Source of the DNA: Paenibacillus abyssi
GTDB taxonomy: Bacteria; Bacillota; Bacilli; Paenibacillales; Paenibacillaceae
Assembly (NCBI RefSeq): GCF_014640295.1
Contig: NZ_BMGR01000002.1
Coordinates: forward strand, 186,001-250,000
Direction of reading: 5' to 3'
DNA: 64,000 bases
The notes below the pieces were generated by a model, which did no database searches, was not told the origin of the DNA, and saw nothing but the letters and a program-made list of their open reading frames with translations. This document shows, piece after piece, positions 61,495-64,000 of this stretch. Position numbers and translations under genes: made by a program. Every line of letters begins with the position of its first letter. Position 1 is the stretch's first letter.

Positions 61495-63783
61495 ATGTCG
61501 ATCAAAATGAAACTTTCACTGTTCATCTCTCTCATCGTAACGGTTGTTCTAACACTAAATATATCCATTTACTATATAACGACCAGAGAAGAACTGTTAG
61601 AGAATGCCGAGCAGCAAACCCGAATCATTGCCAAGCAAATCGGAGCAACCGTCGAGGTTTCCGAACAGGCCAAGCAATTAATCGAGGACTCGATCGGAAG
61701 CATGCTTCGCATGGCGGCAATCGCCACCGCGGAACAGCTCCCGCCAAAAATCGCGGATGTGACAAACGATCAGCTTACTCAAATCAGCAAACAGCTGACG
61801 ATCGACCATATCTCGCTCTGGAAACGAATCGATAACGACATCATCGTCTTAAAATCATCCGATCCGAATGAGCTTAACATGAGCTCCAAATCATGGGACT
61901 ATTGGTACACTGCCTTTAATCAATTGTTCGACGGCGTTCCCGTTACAATCCCCCAAGGCCAGAAGCTCCCAAATTATTGGTCCGGTCCCTACAACTTTGC
62001 CACTTCCAATCCGAACATTATTAACAAATGGGGCAACTATTACGACGGAACAACGGATTACATGATCAATCCTTATATTAATGCCGATATGCTGCTGCAA
62101 TTTGAGCAAAAGATCGGAACGAATGCCATGCTCAGCAAGATGATTAAAGATAACGATGGTGTTCTGGAGATTACGGGCTTTGATCCCCGTTTTTTTGGCA
62201 AGGATCCGATTCTTAAGATAAAACAGGGCATGGTTGTGCATAATTTGGATGTACGGGGCGTCATCTTCGGCCAATATGTCTATGTGAATCAAGAAGCGGA
62301 CTTGGAGCAAATGAACAATGCGCTGCGAACAGGCGAAATGACGACGGTAAAAGCGACGATCAGCGGCCAGAACGTGCTGAAAAGCTTCATTCCGATGAGC
62401 GGAAGCAATAACAGTGACTATGTGATCGGCATCACCATCGACCAAGATGCCATGGAGCAGGGATTAAACCGGCAGCTCCTTATTCACACGCTCATCTCGT
62501 TAGGCTTGATTGCCGTCACACTTGTCGCCAGCTATTTTATATCCGGCTTTCTGATGCGTTCCTTGAATCAGGTGCTGGTAACCGTCAATCAGATTGCTGC
62601 CGGCAACTTCGGCACTCACATTCCCATCAGCGGTAAAAAGGATGAACTCGGCCTGCTCGCTACAAGCGTCAACTCGATGTCCGACAATCTTGATCATTAT
62701 ATGAACCGGCTGAAGGATTCCGCAGAGGAGCTGCGAAGCACGAAGGAATATTTGGAGTCCTTCATCAATCACACCTCCGATGCCATCCATGTATCGGATC
62801 TGGAAGGCAATGTTACGCAGGCGAACAAAGCATTTGAGGATATATACGGGTGGACCGCGGAAGAGCTGGACGGTGCGCCATACTATAACATTCCTTCCGG
62901 ATATGAAGCGGATTACATCAAGCTGTTAAAACAGGTGCTTGAGGGTGAGGCGATAGCTGATTACGAGACCGTACGGCTGACCAAGGACGGCCGGATGATA
63001 GACGTCAGCCTTACCATTTCCCCGATTCGTGACGGTCGCGGGAAAATCATCGCCATCGCTTCCATCTCGCGGAATATAACGGCGCGCAAGCAGACCGAGG
63101 AGGTGCTCCGCCGCTCGGAGAAGCTTTCAGTCGTGGGCCAATTGGCTGCCGGAGTCGCCCATGAAATACGAAATCCGCTGCAGACATTGAAAGGCTTCGT
63201 GCAGCTTAACAAATCGAAGGGCACACTAAATGAGGGCCATCTGGATATCATGCTGTCCGAGCTGGACCGGATTAATTTCATCGTCAGTGAGTTTCTTGTC
63301 CTTGCCAAGCCGCAGGTTACCTCGATTCAGCCGATCGATATCCGGGAGACGGTGAACAGCTTAATCGTCTTGCTGGATTCACAGGCCCATCTGAACAGCA
63401 TTGAATTTGAAACAGCCTTTGAAGCTGAGCTGCCGCAGGTGATGGGCGAGCCGAACCAGCTTAAGCAGGTATTCCTCAACATCATGAAAAATGCAATGGA
63501 AGCCATGCAGGATGGCGGCACGATCCGAATTGAGATTGCCAAGGGCGATGACAAGGGACAGGTGGTCATTCGATTCATCGACCAAGGCGTCGGCATGACT
63601 GAGGAAGAGCTGCAGCGGATCGGCGAGCCGTTCTTTACGAATAAGGAAACGGGAACCGGGCTGGGTCTTATGGTCTGCCAGCAGATCGTCGCTAATCATA
63701 AAGGGAAGCTGAATTTTTATAGTCAATTGGGTGAAGGCACGACAGTAGAGGTTATTCTTGGCAGTAATTACAAGGAAGCATAG
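61495..63783 (+). CDS. PAS sensor histidine kinase with extracellular sensor domain
   Basis: A 762-residue membrane kinase. Helix 1 (LSLFISLIVTVVLTLNISIY), an extracellular domain of about 300 residues, helix 2 (LLIHTLISLGLIAVTLVASY), HAMP (about 350-405), PAS (SFINHTSDAIHVSDLEGNVT, about 420-540), HisKA with GVAHEIRNPLQTLKGFVQL and HATPase with NIMKNAMEAMQDGG and TNKETGTGLGLMVCQQIV. This resembles KinB/KinE-type sporulation kinases. ATG 61495 has GGAGG 8 bases upstream; an in-frame codon 24 bases earlier lacks it. Partner regulator not nearby; a Spo0F relay is possible. Confidence 0.92.
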   Translation: MSIKMKLSLFISLIVTVVLTLNISIYYITTREELLENAEQQTRIIAKQIGATVEVSEQAKQLIEDSIGSMLRMAAIATAEQLPPKIADVTNDQLTQISKQLTIDHISLWKRIDNDIIVLKSSDPNELNMSSKSWDYWYTAFNQLFDGVPVTIPQGQKLPNYWSGPYNFATSNPNIINKWGNYYDGTTDYMINPYINADMLLQFEQKIGTNAMLSKMIKDNDGVLEITGFDPRFFGKDPILKIKQGMVVHNLDVRGVIFGQYVYVNQEADLEQMNNALRTGEMTTVKATISGQNVLKSFIPMSGSNNSDYVIGITIDQDAMEQGLNRQLLIHTLISLGLIAVTLVASYFISGFLMRSLNQVLVTVNQIAAGNFGTHIPISGKKDELGLLATSVNSMSDNLDHYMNRLKDSAEELRSTKEYLESFINHTSDAIHVSDLEGNVTQANKAFEDIYGWTAEELDGAPYYNIPSGYEADYIKLLKQVLEGEAIADYETVRLTKDGRMIDVSLTISPIRDGRGKIIAIASISRNITARKQTEEVLRRSEKLSVVGQLAAGVAHEIRNPLQTLKGFVQLNKSKGTLNEGHLDIMLSELDRINFIVSEFLVLAKPQVTSIQPIDIRETVNSLIVLLDSQAHLNSIEFETAFEAELPQVMGEPNQLKQVFLNIMKNAMEAMQDGGTIRIEIAKGDDKGQVVIRFIDQGVGMTEEELQRIGEPFFTNKETGTGLGLMVCQQIVANHKGKLNFYSQLGEGTTVEVILGSNYKEA

Positions 63784-63835
63784 TCCCGCGGGAGCAGGAT
63801 GAGCATAAACTATCGATAGAAGGAGGCCAGGGATA

Positions 63836-64000
63836 ATGGACTTGCGAAAGCTGCGGTTGGATGAGCCCTCCAGCCATACCTATAGTGAAGAACGCGATGA
63901 ATATGAACGGGACTACGCGCGTCTGATCCAGTCTCCGGCCTTTCGCCGGCTGCAGGGCAAATCGCAGGTATTCGGCGCCGGAACCGGCGACTATTACCGG
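63836..64000 (+). CDS. HD-domain dNTP triphosphohydrolase (dGTPase-like), cut by window edge
   Basis: Only the first 55 codons lie in the window. ATG 63836 is preceded by AGGAGG. The sequence MDLRKLRLDEPSSHTYSEER leads into YARLIQSPAFRRLQGKSQVF, the conserved N-terminal motif of dGTP triphosphohydrolases (RxxF-RRLQGKTQVF) just before the HD motif. The HD part is beyond the edge. It begins 52 bp after the sensor kinase. Confidence 0.85.
   Translation, partial: MDLRKLRLDEPSSHTYSEERDEYERDYARLIQSPAFRRLQGKSQVFGAGTGDYYR

Overview
The window looks like a chromosomal segment of a spore-forming Gram-positive of the Paenibacillus type. The evidence is gene content and signals: paired copper-amine-oxidase-N (stalk) domains on a secreted protein, a BirA-operated biotin operon using BioC/BioH, GSP17M- and YdaT-like stress proteins, Bacillus SpsI-like sugar chemistry, a CotH-type kinase, strong AGGAGG ribosome sites, and a GlnRS, which Bacillus subtilis lacks but Paenibacillus often carries. 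Genus is inference; there is no rRNA in the window.

1-21035 (all minus strand) is a glycan locus. Transcribed from right to left it encodes a glycosyltransferase, the GDP-D-rhamnose enzymes (ManC, Gmd, Rmd), a Wzm/Wzt ABC exporter, an FkbM methyltransferase and a companion sharing one of its motifs, three more glycosyltransferases, a methyltransferase and its broken relative, a flippase/glycosyltransferase fusion, a GT2 enzyme, UDP-glucose dehydrogenase, and RmlA, RmlC and RmlB for dTDP-L-rhamnose (RmlD probably lies beyond the left edge). The middle (about 4.8-15 kb) is clearly AT-richer than its flanks and probably a variable or acquired cassette. A divergent O-antigen-ligase/polymerase with a TPR tail (21341-23794) completes the set. 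Gene content resembles S-layer glycan or secondary cell-wall polymer loci of Bacillales.

23.9-30.6 kb is mixed housekeeping: a stalk-domain secreted protein, glnS, a 33-residue membrane peptide too short for usual gene finding, an NSS sodium symporter, a LapA-like protein and an aldo/keto reductase. 30.7-37.0 kb is the GC-rich biotin operon bioA-D-B-F-H-C behind a textbook BirA operator. A soluble hybrid histidine kinase and a lipid kinase follow.

40.9-44.3 kb is a three-gene unit (FAD-dependent dehydrogenase, MBL-fold hydrolase, ThuA-like protein) with a promoter, a purine (guanine-type) riboswitch and an overlapping terminator; the geometry predicts that ligand switches the operon ON. Next to it, 44586-44954 looks like a free-standing structured RNA gene with its own promoter and terminator.

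46.2-58.7 kb is the most exciting part: a Gram-positive Pel-type exopolysaccharide operon with unusual architecture. An NDP-sugar epimerase is fused to PelD (degenerate GGDEF, intact RxxD c-di-GMP site); then PelE, a PelA-type deacetylase and PelF; then PelG fused in frame to an extracellular CotH-kinase domain through a lipobox-like segment; then a VTC-type polyphosphate-polymerase-domain protein and a DUF4956 membrane protein. A divergent DUF4832 TIM-barrel protein may be the missing hydrolase. Together these suggest a c-di-GMP-gated polysaccharide machine coupled to a phosphate- or polyphosphate-transfer module. The window ends with cardiolipin synthase, a parvulin foldase, a PAS sensor kinase and the start of a dGTPase-like HD gene.
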